From assembly GCF_000294655.1 (NCBI RefSeq), contig NZ_CAHP01000014.1, forward strand, positions 1-64,000: a stretch of DNA of 64,000 nucleotides. Direction: 5' to 3'. Positions within the stretch are counted from its first letter, which is position 1; the number at the start of each line of letters is the position of its first letter. Source of the stretch: Magnetospirillum molischianum DSM 120. Its GTDB lineage: Bacteria; Pseudomonadota; Alphaproteobacteria; Rhodospirillales; Magnetospirillaceae. The notes below the pieces were generated by a model. That model was not told the origin of the DNA. It saw only the letters and a list, made by a program, of their open reading frames with translations, and searched no databases. The translations under genes and the position numbers were made by a program. Shown here piece after piece: positions 35,596 to 45,271 of the stretch.

Positions 35596-35671
35596 GCCCA
35601 GGTAGCTCAGTTGGTAGAGCATGCGACTGAAAATCGCAGTGTCGGCGGTTCGACTCCGTCCCTGGGCACCA
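35596..35671 (+). tRNA. tRNA-Phe (GAA)
   Basis: Standard 76-nt cloverleaf with encoded CCA. GCCCAGG acceptor, D arm TAGCTCAGTTGGTAGAGC, anticodon stem TGCGA/TCGCA with loop CTGAAAA (anticodon GAA), T loop GTTCGACTC. Confidence 0.97.
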
Positions 35672-35673
35672 TT

Positions 35674-35706
35674 AACCCCCTGGAACCTAACGGTTCTGGG
35701 GGGTTT
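35674..35706 (+). terminator. Intrinsic terminator after tRNA-Phe
   Basis: Inverted repeat AACCCCCTGGAACC/GGTTCTGGGGGGTT with a short loop and a short T tract, three bases after the CCA. The next 350 bases hold no convincing gene, only further palindromes and a second hairpin. Confidence 0.75.
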
Positions 35707-35726
35707 CCATTTGGGGCCAAAGAGCC

Positions 35727-35750
35727 AAGTGTCTAACATGTTAGACACTT
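35727..35750. repeat. Perfect 24-bp palindrome downstream of tRNA-Phe
   Basis: AAGTGTCTAACA followed directly by its exact reverse complement, then TTTCC. A perfect dyad of this length could be a strong protein-binding site or a remnant recombination site next to a tRNA. Its centre has no loop, so it is a poor terminator by itself. No integrase gene is seen nearby. Confidence 0.5.
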
Positions 35751-35840
35751 TTTCCGCCATCCTTGTTCTTGAGATGGCCCATCGCCACCGGCTTGGGATG
35801 CACTCCATGCCCTGGAGGCCGATTTGCGGGCATAAGCACC

Positions 35841-35873
35841 AGCCGCCGGCTCTTCACGTTGTCGGCGGCTTTT
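35841..35873 (+). terminator. Possible intrinsic terminator in the tRNA-Phe downstream region
   Basis: AGCCGCCG, a 14-17-base loop, CGGCGGCT then TTT. It occupies the 375-base gap between tRNA-Phe and the small lipoprotein gene. No RNA gene I can identify lies directly upstream. Confidence 0.5.
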
Positions 35874-36047
35874 GTGATTCGTGGGGGGAAGGTTTCTGAG
35901 ACATCCAGAGCCGACCTTCCCAGGATGGCCGCTATGCATCCAGAGGTGCTGTAGGACGATGTGATTTCGTGTTAATTGGGCACTCACTCGCAAAACGGGA
36001 CGAATAAGCCAACCCACGTCCCGACCAGCTTGCAAGGCTCCTTGATC

Positions 36048-36275
36048 ATGAAGACGCTAACTGTTCTTTCCGCTTTCGCGGTACTTTTGGGACTTTCAGC
36101 CTGCGCCAGCTCGAACGCAAAAACGGTTCGCCTTTCCAATGTGTGGTCCACAACTTGCGTTTTGAGTGGGCAAAACGTGGCGATCAGTGCGCCGACACTG
36201 GCCGAGTTCCACGCCGCCGTCGAGCAGGCGCCCGAATGTGCCCGTGGTTACACCGCCACGCCGCCGTCGCAGTAG
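36048..36275 (+). CDS. Small putative lipoprotein
   Basis: Product of 75 residues. A type II signal peptide, MKTLTVLSAFAVLLGLSAC, ends in the lipobox LSAC, so the mature lipoprotein is about 57 residues. Two further cysteines lie at about positions 37 and 63 and may form a disulfide. The sequence otherwise lacks family motifs. AAGG is about ten bases before the ATG. It is isolated, next to the palindromic tRNA-Phe region. Role unknown. Confidence 0.6.
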   Translation: MKTLTVLSAFAVLLGLSACASSNAKTVRLSNVWSTTCVLSGQNVAISAPTLAEFHAAVEQAPECARGYTATPPSQ

Positions 36276-36716
36276 TTGGGTCTCAGGTCGGAATAGCACC
36301 GCCAGCACCGGACTCGGCACCATCGCAGCACGTCCTTCCGTGCCGCCACCCACGCCTGAATTATACCCCGGCGGCAACCGTCGCCCGCAGCCGGAGCCAC
36401 AAATCGAAAACCCCACACCAGGGGGGATGGTGCGGGGCTTTCAGAGGGAGGACTTTCGAGTGGCTGAGGCTCAGAAGCTTATGAAGAGAGATTGCCACTG
36501 TCCGAGTTACCGCATCGTGGCGGGCGGGTGATATTTTTGTAATAATTCGAAAGAAGGGCAATACGCCCTCACCCGCTCCCCTCACGACCCGGCTGCGCGG
36601 CAAACGCCGACGATGGTTCTGAAAGCTGGAGCAGCCCCATCGCTTCCCTCCAGCGTACATCCCGGCTAAGGTCGCCGCCGACGCCCCGAGAGAATCCAGC
36701 TTCCCCAAAGAAACCG
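36276..36716. other. 441-base gap with one terminator and no supported gene
   Basis: Between the lipoprotein and the next glycosyltransferase. It holds a strong hairpin at 36406-36442, described separately. Short ORFs in several frames are Pro- and Arg-rich and overlap each other, so I treat them as noise. Confidence 0.5.
36406..36442 (+). terminator. Probable terminator after the lipoprotein gene
   Basis: GAAAACCCCACACCA pairs with TGGTGCGGGGCTTTC around a G-rich loop. The run of T residues is brief (CTTTC). It may end transcription of the lipoprotein. Confidence 0.6.
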
Positions 36717-37925
36717 ATGATCAAGACAACGGCACAAAGTACCCCCCCGGTCGCAGCCCCAAACGGCTCGGGACAAAATCCGATCAAGATCCTCTATGTC
36801 GTTACCGAGGATTGGTATTTCTGCTCGCACCGTCTCCCTACGGCGAGGGCAGCCCGCGATCTGGGGTATGAAGTCGTCGTCGCCACTCATGTCGGGACGC
36901 ATGCCGACGCAATCCGCAGCGAGGGCTTCCGCGTCGTGCCGCTGCCGCCGATGCGGGGGGCAAAGGGGCTGCGGGGCCATCTTGCCACGCTACTGGGATT
37001 AGCCGCGCTCTATCGCCGCGAAAAGCCGGACATCGTTCATCATATCGCCCTGGTGCCGACCTTTTTCGGCTCGGTCGCCGTGCTGCTGGCTGGAATCGGC
37101 CATTCGGTTTCGACAATGACCGGACTGGGGCTGGTCTTCACCTCAGACCGCCCGAAAGTGCGCCTTCTCCGCGCGGTGGTGAAACCCGTCTTGCGTTTGG
37201 TCCTGTCGCTCCAACGCCACGACATGATCTTTCAGAACCACGACGATCGCGATTTCTTCATCCGCGAAAAGATCGTCCCGAAACCGCGCGCGCACTTGAT
37301 TCCGGGATCGGGCGTCGATACCGAAGTCTTTCACCCCTCACCTGAACCGGACGGAATCGTAACCGCCGCCTTTGTCGGCCGCATGTTGCGTCCCAAGGGG
37401 GTTCTGGACATCGTTGCGGCAGCACGTCTTCTGCGCCAGCAAGGCGCGAAGGTCCGCATTGTTCTGGTGGGAACGCCGGATAACCTCAACCCGGAAAGCC
37501 TGAGCGAAGACGATCTCAAGGGCTGGCAGGCGGAGGGGTTGCTGGAATGGTGGGGCTTCCGCAACGACATCGCCACGATCTGGAGCCAAGCGCACATCGC
37601 GCTGCTGCCGTCCTATCGCGAGGGCTTTCCCAAAAGTCTGCTGGAAGCGGCCGCGTGCGGCCGCCCGATGATCGCCAGCGATGTGCCGGGTTGCCGCGAG
37701 ATCGTTCGTCCCGGTACGACAGGGCTGCTGGTTCCGCTCCGCGATGGCGCCGCTTTGGCCGAAGCGATCCGCACGCTGGCCGAGAACACTGCGTTGCGCC
37801 GCCGGATGGGGATTGCAGCCCGCGCCCAGGTCGAGGCCGAATTCTCAAACAAACAGATCGCCGCCCAGATGCAGTCCTTGTACCGCCACCATCTTGCCGA
37901 ACGCCAGAGCCGCCGCCCGCGCTAA
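36717..37925 (+). CDS. Glycosyltransferase family 4 (PglA/CapM-like)
   Basis: GT-B enzyme of 402 residues. The N-terminal acceptor half shows KILYVVTEDWYFCSHRLPTARAARDLGYEVVVATHVG, then KPDIVHHIALVPTFFGSVAV. The C-terminal donor half has AAFVGRMLRPKGVLDIVAAARLL, GFRNDIATIWSQAHIALLPSYREGFPKSLLEAAACGRPMIASDVPGCREIV, with the E-G-F-P-x7-E motif of retaining enzymes. The HRLP pattern resembles enzymes that add the first GalNAc/QuiNAc-type sugars to undecaprenyl pyrophosphate. No strong ribosome site. Its stop meets that of a glycosyltransferase on the opposite strand. Confidence 0.85.
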   Translation: MIKTTAQSTPPVAAPNGSGQNPIKILYVVTEDWYFCSHRLPTARAARDLGYEVVVATHVGTHADAIRSEGFRVVPLPPMRGAKGLRGHLATLLGLAALYRREKPDIVHHIALVPTFFGSVAVLLAGIGHSVSTMTGLGLVFTSDRPKVRLLRAVVKPVLRLVLSLQRHDMIFQNHDDRDFFIREKIVPKPRAHLIPGSGVDTEVFHPSPEPDGIVTAAFVGRMLRPKGVLDIVAAARLLRQQGAKVRIVLVGTPDNLNPESLSEDDLKGWQAEGLLEWWGFRNDIATIWSQAHIALLPSYREGFPKSLLEAAACGRPMIASDVPGCREIVRPGTTGLLVPLRDGAALAEAIRTLAENTALRRRMGIAARAQVEAEFSNKQIAAQMQSLYRHHLAERQSRRPR

Positions 37926-39079
37926 CCGGCCTGCTCCGCCAGCCGGATGAACAGGGCTTCGTAGTCGGCGATCATCTTGGCCATGCTGTAGCGCTCTTGT
38001 ATCCGGGTCCGCGCCGCCTCCCCCAACGCCGCCCGCCCCGCAGAGGAAAGACGGGCCATGCGCAGGATGGCTTCACCCAGCGCCTGATCGTCCGCCGGGG
38101 GGACGACGAATCCGGTCTCTGCCACCAGAATGGCGGCATCTCCGACATCGGTGACGATGCAGGGGACGGCGGCGGCCATTGCTTCCCCAATCGCGTTGGA
38201 CAGCCCTTCGCCAAAGGTCGAAGCCGATACGAGGCTGTCGAGACCATTCAGCAGATGACCGACATCCCGACGTTCGCCCAGAACGCACGTCCGATCCCGC
38301 ACCCCGAGTCGGTCGATCTCACTGACGATGCCAAAATGAGGATCGTCGGTACCGCGACCAATCAGAACGAAGCGCAAGCGCGGCTCGATCGCCGCCGCCC
38401 ACGCCGCCGCAGCCAGAAAGCCGGGATGATTTTTCATCGGGTCGGCACGGGCGATCATTCCGATCACGATGTCGTCATCGGCCAAGCCCAAGTCTGACCG
38501 CACCGCGTGGCGCGTCACAGCGGCAGAGGCGAGATCGGGCAGATCGAACCCATTGGGAATCGTCGCCCATTCACGGGGATGATAGCCCAGCGACTGATGG
38601 TGGATCTTTCCAGCGTTGGAATTAGCAACAACCAAGCGGGGCAGCGCCGACGCGCGGGCAAGCAGGCGGACGATCCACCCGGTCAGACGCGAATAGCGCG
38701 ACAGATCCATGTTCGAGCAACGAACATTCCAGACCAGAATTGGCCTTCCGGCCAGGAGAGTGGCGACCGTTCCCATCAGATCGGCATGGTAAAGCCAAGT
38801 CATCACGATGTCGGGACGGGCACGCCTCAACTCACGGATCAAGGCCAGCCACGCCCCCGGCATGGGACGACCTGGATTCATCCCCAGCGTCGTCACCGAC
38901 ACCCCCTGAGCCCGGAGCGCGGCACCGTGGATACCGTCGTCGATCAGCGAGATCACCCGGTGCCGAACCGAACCGGGCGTCGCGGCAAGACGGGCCAGCA
39001 CGCCTTCGGCGCCTCCGCTCCCCAGGCTGGTAATGACATGGGTAACGACGACGGGCGAGCGTGCTGCACTTTCGGACAA
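37922..39079 (-). CDS. Glycosyltransferase family 4
   Basis: GT-B enzyme of about 385 residues. [29 protein letters not shown] is the acceptor-side start; the donor side has [88 protein letters not shown]. The start is uncertain: a TTG just before LSESAARSP has AGGA about eight bases upstream; the frame is open for 32 more codons. Divergent from the wlbA/wbpD fusion gene. Sugar specificity unknown. Confidence 0.8.
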   Translation of the reverse strand: MSESAARSPVVVTHVITSLGSGGAEGVLARLAATPGSVRHRVISLIDDGIHGAALRAQGVSVTTLGMNPGRPMPGAWLALIRELRRARPDIVMTWLYHADLMGTVATLLAGRPILVWNVRCSNMDLSRYSRLTGWIVRLLARASALPRLVVANSNAGKIHHQSLGYHPREWATIPNGFDLPDLASAAVTRHAVRSDLGLADDDIVIGMIARADPMKNHPGFLAAAAWAAAIEPRLRFVLIGRGTDDPHFGIVSEIDRLGVRDRTCVLGERRDVGHLLNGLDSLVSASTFGEGLSNAIGEAMAAAVPCIVTDVGDAAILVAETGFVVPPADDQALGEAILRMARLSSAGRAALGEAARTRIQERYSMAKMIADYEALFIRLAEQAG

Positions 39080-39248
39080 AGGACCGATCCTATTCTGGTG
39101 GCGGGAAACGAACGAGACGACGAAAAATCCTGCCGCGCGAAAGGGATATGGCAGCCATCCCACAGCATGCCGCAAGAGGTTGTGCGCCAGCGCTCTCTTT
39201 TTTTCGAAGGTATGTTATATAGTCGCCAGCCTGTTCGGACGAGAGCCA

Positions 39249-40832
39249 ATGACACAAGAGAATAAGACCAAGTCGGGATATGTCGCGGTTGCCGGCTGCG
39301 GTTATTGGGGCAAGAACCTAGTTCGCAACCTTGCCGCCCTCAACGTCCTGGGCGCGGTCTGTGATCCGGTTCCAGCCGTCGCCGAGCGCCACGCCGCCGA
39401 ATACGGCGTCAAGGCGCTGGACTGGTCCGAGGTGTTGCGCAATCCAGATCTGACCGCTGTCGTCATTGCCGCTCCCGCAGCCCTCCATGCATCGATGGCG
39501 ATGGATGCCCTGATGGCGGGCAAGAACATCTTCGTCGAGAAGCCGCTTTCGATCAACGTGGCCGAGGCCGAAGCACTGTGCAAGGAAGCCAACCGGCGCG
39601 GTCTGGTGCTGATGGTCGGTCACCTTCTCCAGTATCATCCCGTCTTCCTGAAGCTGAAGCAGATGGTGGCCGACGGTACACTGGGCCGTCTCAACTACAT
39701 TTATTCAAACCGCCTCAATCTGGGCAAATTCCGCAACGAAGAAAACATTCTGTGGAGCTTTGCGCCGCACGATATCTCTATGATCCTCTCGCTGGCGGGG
39801 CAGGAACCAGCCAGCGTCTCGGCGGTCGGAGCGAACTTCCTGCACGAGCACATCGCCGATGTGACCACCACCCATATGAGCTTTGCCGACGGTATCCGCG
39901 CCCATGTCTTCGTCTCATGGCTGCACCCGTTCAAGGAGCAGAAGTTGGTGGTGGTCGGCGACCGCGGCATGGCTGTGTTCGACGACGGTCAGCCGTGGGG
40001 CAACAAGCTGGTTCTGTTCAAGCATTCCGTCCACTGGAAGAACGGGATGCCTGAACCGGATAAGGCAGAGGGACTGCCGGTCGAAGTGCCTCAGGACGAG
40101 CCGCTGCGCCTTGAGTGCCAGCATTTCCTTGATTGCGTCCGCACCGGAGCCACGCCCCGCACTGACGGCTGGGAAGGATTGCGGGTGCTGAAAGTGCTGC
40201 AAAAAGCACAGGATTCGCTGGCGGAAACGCTGAAGCCGCCCGAAACGGCGGCAAAGCCTGCTTTCCCCGGCGTCATTGTCCACGAAAGCGCCTATATCGA
40301 CGATCAAGTTCAGATTGGAGAGGGAAGCCGCGTCTGGCACTTCAGCCACATCCTGTCGCGCACCACCATCGGCCAGAATGTTAACATCGGCCAGAACGTT
40401 GTCGCCGGTCCCGACGTGACGGTGGGCGACAATTGCAAAATCCAGAACAATGTCAGCATCTACAAGGGTGTAACGCTGGAGCAAGGCGTGTTCTGCGGCC
40501 CATCCTGCGTATTTACCAACGTACTGACGCCTCGCGCCGAAGTGAACCGCAAGGCAGATTTCCTTCCCACCCTGGTCAGACGCGGCACCACCATCGGCGC
40601 CAATGCCACAATCGTCTGCGGCCATACCATCAATGAATACGCGATGATCGCCGCCGGGGCTGTCGTCACCCACGACGTTCCTGCTTTTGCCTTGATGGCC
40701 GGCGTCCCGGCCCGGCGGATCGGATGGGTCTCGCGTGCCGGCGAACGGTTGGGCGATGATCTGATCTGCCCGCGCGATGGCAGCCGCTATCGCGAGACCG
40801 GCCCCGATCAACTAGAGGAAATTCTCACGTGA
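39249..40832 (+). CDS. Fused sugar dehydrogenase (WlbA/WbpB-like) and N-acetyltransferase (WbpD-like)
   Basis: Bifunctional enzyme of 527 residues. Residues 1-330 are a Gfo/Idh/MocA oxidoreductase: [54 protein letters not shown] with the Lys and His of the active site. Residues 340-520 are a left-handed beta-helix acetyltransferase with hexapeptide repeats ([35 protein letters not shown]). In Pseudomonas WbpB oxidises UDP-GlcNAcA at C3 and WbpD acetylates the 3-amine after WbpE transaminates; the first and last steps are here in one chain. Overlaps the aminotransferase gene by four bases (GTGA). UDP-sugar identity is inferred. Confidence 0.86.
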   Translation: MTQENKTKSGYVAVAGCGYWGKNLVRNLAALNVLGAVCDPVPAVAERHAAEYGVKALDWSEVLRNPDLTAVVIAAPAALHASMAMDALMAGKNIFVEKPLSINVAEAEALCKEANRRGLVLMVGHLLQYHPVFLKLKQMVADGTLGRLNYIYSNRLNLGKFRNEENILWSFAPHDISMILSLAGQEPASVSAVGANFLHEHIADVTTTHMSFADGIRAHVFVSWLHPFKEQKLVVVGDRGMAVFDDGQPWGNKLVLFKHSVHWKNGMPEPDKAEGLPVEVPQDEPLRLECQHFLDCVRTGATPRTDGWEGLRVLKVLQKAQDSLAETLKPPETAAKPAFPGVIVHESAYIDDQVQIGEGSRVWHFSHILSRTTIGQNVNIGQNVVAGPDVTVGDNCKIQNNVSIYKGVTLEQGVFCGPSCVFTNVLTPRAEVNRKADFLPTLVRRGTTIGANATIVCGHTINEYAMIAAGAVVTHDVPAFALMAGVPARRIGWVSRAGERLGDDLICPRDGSRYRETGPDQLEEILT

Positions 40833-41947
40833 GCATTGCGTTCATCGATCTTCAAAGCCAGCGCCGCCACCTCGGCGACCGTATCGAGCGCGCCATCGCC
40901 AAAGTGCTCGAACACGGCAACTACATCATGGGGCCGGAAGTCGCTCAGTTCGAAAAGGGTCTGTGCGAGTTCAGCGGCGCCCGTCACGCCATCACCTGCG
41001 GCAACGGCACCGATGCCCTGCAACTGGTGTTGATGGCCGAAGGCGTCGGCGCGGGCGATGCCGTGTTCGTACCCGCCTTTACTTTTGTCGCCACCGCCGA
41101 GATGGCGCCGCTGGTTGGCGCGACCCCAGTGTTCGTCGATGTGAACGAAGAGACCTTCAACCTCGATCTGGGGTCGCTGGAGCGGGGAATCGCCACTGCG
41201 AAGGCTGCCGGTTTGCGCCCGCGCATGGTGATCGCCGTCGATCTGTTCGGTCAGACCGCCGATTACCCAGCCATCGCCAAAATTGCCGAGCGCGAAGGAA
41301 TGGTGGTGGTCGCCGATGCCGCCCAGGCATTCGGAGCTTCGCTGAACGGGGCTAAGGTCGGCACTCTGGCCAAATACACCACGACCAGCTTTTTCCCCGC
41401 CAAGCCACTCGGCTGTTATGGCGATGGTGGCGCGGTCTTTACCGACGATGCGGACAAGGCTGCCCTGCTGCGCTCGTTGCGCGTCCACGGTAAGGGCAGC
41501 GACAAATACGATAACGTCCGTATCGGCCTCAACAGCCGCCTCGACACCCTTCAGGCGGGCATCCTGATCGAGAAATTGGCAATCCTCGCCGACGAAATCA
41601 TCGCCCGCAATCAAGTCGCCGACCGCTACGCCCAGGGATTAGGCGATATCGTTGCCGTGCCGAAGGTACCCGCAGGCTACGTTTCGGTCTGGGCTCAATA
41701 CACCATCCGCGTGACCGACCGCGACGGACTGGCCGCCCGGCTGAAAGAAAAAGGTGTCCCCACCGCCGTTTATTACCCGATCCCGATGCCAAGCCAGACC
41801 GGCTATAGCACCTATCCGGTTGCAACCGGCGGAGTGCCCGTATCGGAGCGTCTGTCGCGTGAGGTCATCAGCCTGCCCATGCACCCCTATCTTGATGAAC
41901 CGACCCAAACCAAGATCATTGAGGCAGTCCGCGCAAGCTTGGCCTAG
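40829..41947 (+). CDS. Sugar aminotransferase, DegT/DnrJ/EryC1 family (WbpE-like)
   Basis: PLP aminotransferase of 372 residues acting on nucleotide 3-keto sugars. [21 protein letters not shown] and [16 protein letters not shown] open it, with [50 protein letters not shown] and the PLP Lys in [19 protein letters not shown]. WbpE homologues are close in length and motif. Starts at GTG inside the end of the dehydrogenase-acetyltransferase gene, so the three activities are translated together. WbpA and WbpI equivalents are not in the window. Confidence 0.88.
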   Translation: MSIAFIDLQSQRRHLGDRIERAIAKVLEHGNYIMGPEVAQFEKGLCEFSGARHAITCGNGTDALQLVLMAEGVGAGDAVFVPAFTFVATAEMAPLVGATPVFVDVNEETFNLDLGSLERGIATAKAAGLRPRMVIAVDLFGQTADYPAIAKIAEREGMVVVADAAQAFGASLNGAKVGTLAKYTTTSFFPAKPLGCYGDGGAVFTDDADKAALLRSLRVHGKGSDKYDNVRIGLNSRLDTLQAGILIEKLAILADEIIARNQVADRYAQGLGDIVAVPKVPAGYVSVWAQYTIRVTDRDGLAARLKEKGVPTAVYYPIPMPSQTGYSTYPVATGGVPVSERLSREVISLPMHPYLDEPTQTKIIEAVRASLA

Positions 41948-42007
41948 CTGGCCGTATCGCCTCGCGGAGCGTTCTCCCGATGGGATGGAACGGATTTTAA
42001 CAAGCAG

Positions 42008-42037
42008 CTTGGCAGCCTGAAAAGACAGGCTGCCAAG
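42008..42037. terminator. Bidirectional hairpin between convergent aminotransferase and hemA genes
   Basis: Perfect 12-bp stem CTTGGCAGCCTG/CAGGCTGCCAAG around AAAAGA. It lies between two converging genes and could end both transcripts, though neither side has a long T tract. Confidence 0.65.
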
Positions 42038-42147
42038 TCAATGCTTGATACCGGAGAACCACCGGCCATCCGGAACACCGAGCCTCCCTTTCGGAACGCG
42101 GATGAACACAGTCAAATCGCGGCTCGGGATTATGCCTTACGCCCCGG

Positions 42148-43374
42148 TTATGCCACCGTCTTGTTTTTGCTGCCCCATCCCAGGCGATCCCGCACATCCT
42201 TGAGCGCAGCGACAAGCTGCTCGGCGAGGTCTGGCGTATGGAATGGCGTCGCCGTTATACGCAGACGCTCCTGACCGCGCGACACGGTGGGATAGTTGAT
42301 CGGTTGAACATAAATCCCGTGCCGTTCCAACAGCATATCGCTGGACTGCCGGCACATATGGGCATCGCCGATAATGAGGGGCAGGATGTGGCTGGGGCTT
42401 TCCAGAATCGGCATGTCCGCTTCTTTCAGCAACGCCTTCAGATTCCGGACCGCCTCCTGATGCCGCTGGCGCAGATCGGGATGAGTCCTGACATACTGAA
42501 TCGACGCCTGGGCTCCCGCCGCAACATGCGGGCAGAGCGACGAGGAAAAGATAAAGCTGGGGGCAAGGCTTCTAATCGCATCGATCAGAACGTCGGGGCC
42601 AGTTACATACCCCCCCATCACACCGAACGATTTGGCAAGCGTCCCTTCAATCAAGGTCAGGCGATCGGAAACGCCGTCCCGTTCCGAGACTCCGCCGCCG
42701 GTGGATCCATACAATCCCACGGCATGAACCTCGTCGAGATAGGTTATCGCTCCATATTTTTCGGCAACGTCACAGATGTCGGAAATCGGGGCGATATCGC
42801 CATCCATACTGTAGACGCTCTCGAAAGCGACAATCTTAGGACGATCCGGCGCAACAGAGGCCATCAGTTCGTCCAGGTGCGCCGCATCATTGTGGCGGAA
42901 GATATGCTTTTCGGCACCAGACCACCGGATCCCCTCGATCATCGAATTGTGATTGAGGGCATCCGAGAAAATGACGCAATCCGGCAGAACCCGCCCAAGC
43001 ACGCCCAATGCGGCCAGATTGGAAATCCAGCCCGAATTGAACAGCAGACCGGCCTCTTTGCCATGCAGATCAGCAAGTTCGCGTTCGAGCAGGACATGCT
43101 GGCGATTGGTGCCGGAAATATTCCGGGTGCCGCCGGTGCCCGCACCGAACCGGTCGATGCTCTGATGCATCGCCGACAGAACCTGATCGTTTTGCCCCAT
43201 TCCAAGATAGTCGTTGCTGCACCAGACAACGACCTGACGGGGCGTTCCATCGGGGTGATGCCAAAGCGCACGCGGAAACTTTCCCGCCTGACGCTCGATC
43301 TCGATGAAGGTCCGGTAGCGTCCATCGGTCTTCATGGTCCCGATGAGCGACTCAAAAAATGCCTTATAATCCAT
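42148..43374 (-). CDS. hemA: 5-aminolevulinate synthase
   Basis: PLP enzyme of 408 residues that condenses glycine with succinyl-CoA, the alphaproteobacterial entry to haem, cobalamin and bacteriochlorophyll. [80 protein letters not shown] and the PLP Lys in [16 protein letters not shown] near residue 246 are all conserved. It is divergent from a MocR regulator, so it may be a second, specially controlled hemA. Weak ribosome site. Two palindromes lie in the divergent promoter region. Confidence 0.94.
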   Translation of the reverse strand: MDYKAFFESLIGTMKTDGRYRTFIEIERQAGKFPRALWHHPDGTPRQVVVWCSNDYLGMGQNDQVLSAMHQSIDRFGAGTGGTRNISGTNRQHVLLERELADLHGKEAGLLFNSGWISNLAALGVLGRVLPDCVIFSDALNHNSMIEGIRWSGAEKHIFRHNDAAHLDELMASVAPDRPKIVAFESVYSMDGDIAPISDICDVAEKYGAITYLDEVHAVGLYGSTGGGVSERDGVSDRLTLIEGTLAKSFGVMGGYVTGPDVLIDAIRSLAPSFIFSSSLCPHVAAGAQASIQYVRTHPDLRQRHQEAVRNLKALLKEADMPILESPSHILPLIIGDAHMCRQSSDMLLERHGIYVQPINYPTVSRGQERLRITATPFHTPDLAEQLVAALKDVRDRLGWGSKNKTVA

Positions 43375-43396
43375 GCTCTTGATCCATTTTGCCTGT

Positions 43397-43451
43397 CAGC
43401 ATGAATGCTGTATGCTTCTGGCGCGGCACGGCGAGCCATTGCTGCAGCAAT
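43397..43451. promoter_or_regulatory. Two palindromes in the hemA-mocR divergent region
   Basis: CAGCATGAATGCTG (43397-43410) and ATTGCTGCAGCAAT (43438-43451, perfect). Both arms carry GC[AT]-rich GCTG/CAGC halves, as if bound by one dimer. TTGCTG of the second box is 17 bases from TATATG, so it would overlap the -35 of mocR. They are candidate MocR sites. Confidence 0.5.
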
Positions 43452-43485
43452 AATTTACATATATATGGCATACAAAACATTCGCA

Positions 43486-44910
43486 ATGGGTGACGACGTG
43501 ACGGCGGATTCCTGGATCTCCGATATCGATATGGACCACGGCCCTCTCTATCTGGCGATCGCCGACGCGCTTGAAGCGGGCATCCGATCAGGAAAGCTCG
43601 GCAATGGCTTCCGGCTACCGCCTCAGCGAAGCTTGGCCAAAGACTTAGGGATCGATTTTACCACCGTGACCAGAGCCTATGCCGAGGCGCGCAAGCGCGG
43701 GCTGGTCGAAGGAAAGGTTGGCCTGGGCACCTACATTCGGGTCGAGATGAGCCATACAATGCCGACGCGCGCCCGTCCCCTCCCTGACGAGGCCCGGCGT
43801 GGCGGGGTGGTTGACATGAGCATGAATCTGCCGCCCCGCTTCGACGATCCAGACCTCACCAAGACGATGCGGCAAAGCCTTGCGCGGATTGACGGCGATG
43901 GCGGTCTTTCTTTGTTGATGCGCTATCAGGAACCGGGAGGAACCCATGCCGATCGGATGGCCGGTGCGCACTACCTATCGGCGCGCATTCCCGGCTTAAC
44001 GGCGGATCGGGTTCTGGTCTGTCCGGGGGCCCAAGGGGCATTCCTGGCCATTGCCGGGATGCTGCTCAATCAGGGCGATGCCGTCTGCACCGAAGCCCTG
44101 ACCTATCCGGGGTTCAGATCCTTGGCAAGCCACATGAAGATGCGGCTTTTACCCGTTGAAATGGATGCAGAAGGCATGCGCCCCGACTCGTTCGAGGCTC
44201 TATGCAAGTCCGCTGCCCCCAAGGCTCTGTATTGCACGCCGACGCTTCACAATCCGACGACCGCCACCATGTCGTTATCGCGGCGAGAGGACGTTCTGGC
44301 GATTGCCAGAACCTACGCGGTCCCCATCATCGAAGACGATGCTTACGGGGCGCTTCCATACACTCCAATCCCTCCCCTTGCCGCCTTGGCGCCGGATATG
44401 GTCTATCATGTCGCCAGCCTGTCCAAGGCGCTTTCGCCAGCGTTGCGGGTCGCTTACGTCGTTCCGCCGGATTCGAGGCAGGTTCCCCGTCTCGTGGGGG
44501 CTATCCGGGCGCTGACATCGATGACATCCCCGATTACGGCGGCCCTAGCGCGGGAGTGGATAGAAAACGGCACGGCCGTGAGAATCCTTGAGGCCATCCG
44601 CCAGGAAACGGCGGCCAGACAACAGATTGCCCGCGAAACCCTGCCGCCCGGCTGTTTCAGCAGCGATCCCGAGGGCTTTCACCTGTGGCTGAGACTCGAG
44701 GCTCCGTGGAGTCGCGGGGAGTTCGTGGACCGTCTGCGGGGAAGCGGAATCGGCACGGTGCCAAGCGATCCCTTCGCCGTTCAGACCCCGCCGGAATGCG
44801 TTCGCCTGGGCCTGGGCGCGGCAACGACCAGGGCCGATCTGACACAGAGCCTTTTGTCGGTCAGGGATCTTCTGACGACATTGCCCTCACTGTCATCGAT
44901 GGTCATTTAA
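43486..44910 (+). CDS. MocR-family (GntR plus aminotransferase) transcriptional regulator
   Basis: Regulator of about 474 residues. The N-terminal GntR wHTH has GPLYLAIADALEAGIRSGKLGNGFRLPPQRSLAKDLGIDFTTVTRAYAEARKRGLVEGKVGLGTYI. The C-terminal domain is a fold-type-I aminotransferase with VLVCPGAQGAFLAIAGML, CTPTLHNPTTATMS, IIEDDAYGAL and the PLP Lys in HVASLSKALSPALRVAYVV. MocR proteins sense PLP or an amino compound and usually control a neighbouring PLP-linked gene; here hemA is the divergent partner. Three ATGs are possible; the one used gives the shortest unmatched N-terminus. No strong ribosome site. Confidence 0.86.
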   Translation: MGDDVTADSWISDIDMDHGPLYLAIADALEAGIRSGKLGNGFRLPPQRSLAKDLGIDFTTVTRAYAEARKRGLVEGKVGLGTYIRVEMSHTMPTRARPLPDEARRGGVVDMSMNLPPRFDDPDLTKTMRQSLARIDGDGGLSLLMRYQEPGGTHADRMAGAHYLSARIPGLTADRVLVCPGAQGAFLAIAGMLLNQGDAVCTEALTYPGFRSLASHMKMRLLPVEMDAEGMRPDSFEALCKSAAPKALYCTPTLHNPTTATMSLSRREDVLAIARTYAVPIIEDDAYGALPYTPIPPLAALAPDMVYHVASLSKALSPALRVAYVVPPDSRQVPRLVGAIRALTSMTSPITAALAREWIENGTAVRILEAIRQETAARQQIARETLPPGCFSSDPEGFHLWLRLEAPWSRGEFVDRLRGSGIGTVPSDPFAVQTPPECVRLGLGAATTRADLTQSLLSVRDLLTTLPSLSSMVI

Positions 44911-45271
44911 ACTGAAATCAATTAAAGATTGAACAACTAAAACGACGACAAAAAGAGGGGCAAGACCTCCGATACGGGCTGCTTTGACTCAAGACATAAC
45001 GTCAATCCGCCCACCGATGATATCCAACCATAAAGGGTAGCATTACCCCCACCTAACGGAATGGATCTATATTTCAGATATAATGCATAATCACGAAAAA
45101 AGAGCCGCGACACCCTGCGGAAGGAATTACAATTTTGATAATAATCCATTCAACAAAATCAGAACTGGACCCAGACCTCCTTCTGTGAACAATAAGATGA
45201 TGGCATCATAACACTGGGGTAACCCCCGGTTTCACATTCCATCTTTGTAACAATCTCAATGGGGGTTGACG
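44911..45271. other. 361-base AT-rich regulatory gap upstream of adhE
   Basis: Clearly lower in GC than the surrounding genes. It contains TATAAT at 45079-45084 without a good -35, a long dyad TTGAC-N12-GTCAA (44984-45005), an odd palindrome GGGGTAACCCC (45216-45226) and TTGTAACAA just before the gene. No ORF here is convincing. It is likely where adhE responds to oxygen or redox state, but no clear FNR or Rex site is seen. Confidence 0.45.

Noticed and set aside
35563-35808. Minus-strand ORF with GRSRTADTAIFSRMLYQLSYLG
   Set aside because: Antisense of tRNA-Phe and its terminator; typical false ORF.
42040-42147. Possible small gene between the aminotransferase terminator and hemA
   Set aside because: The ORF overlaps the end of hemA, lacks a ribosome site and has no protein-like character.
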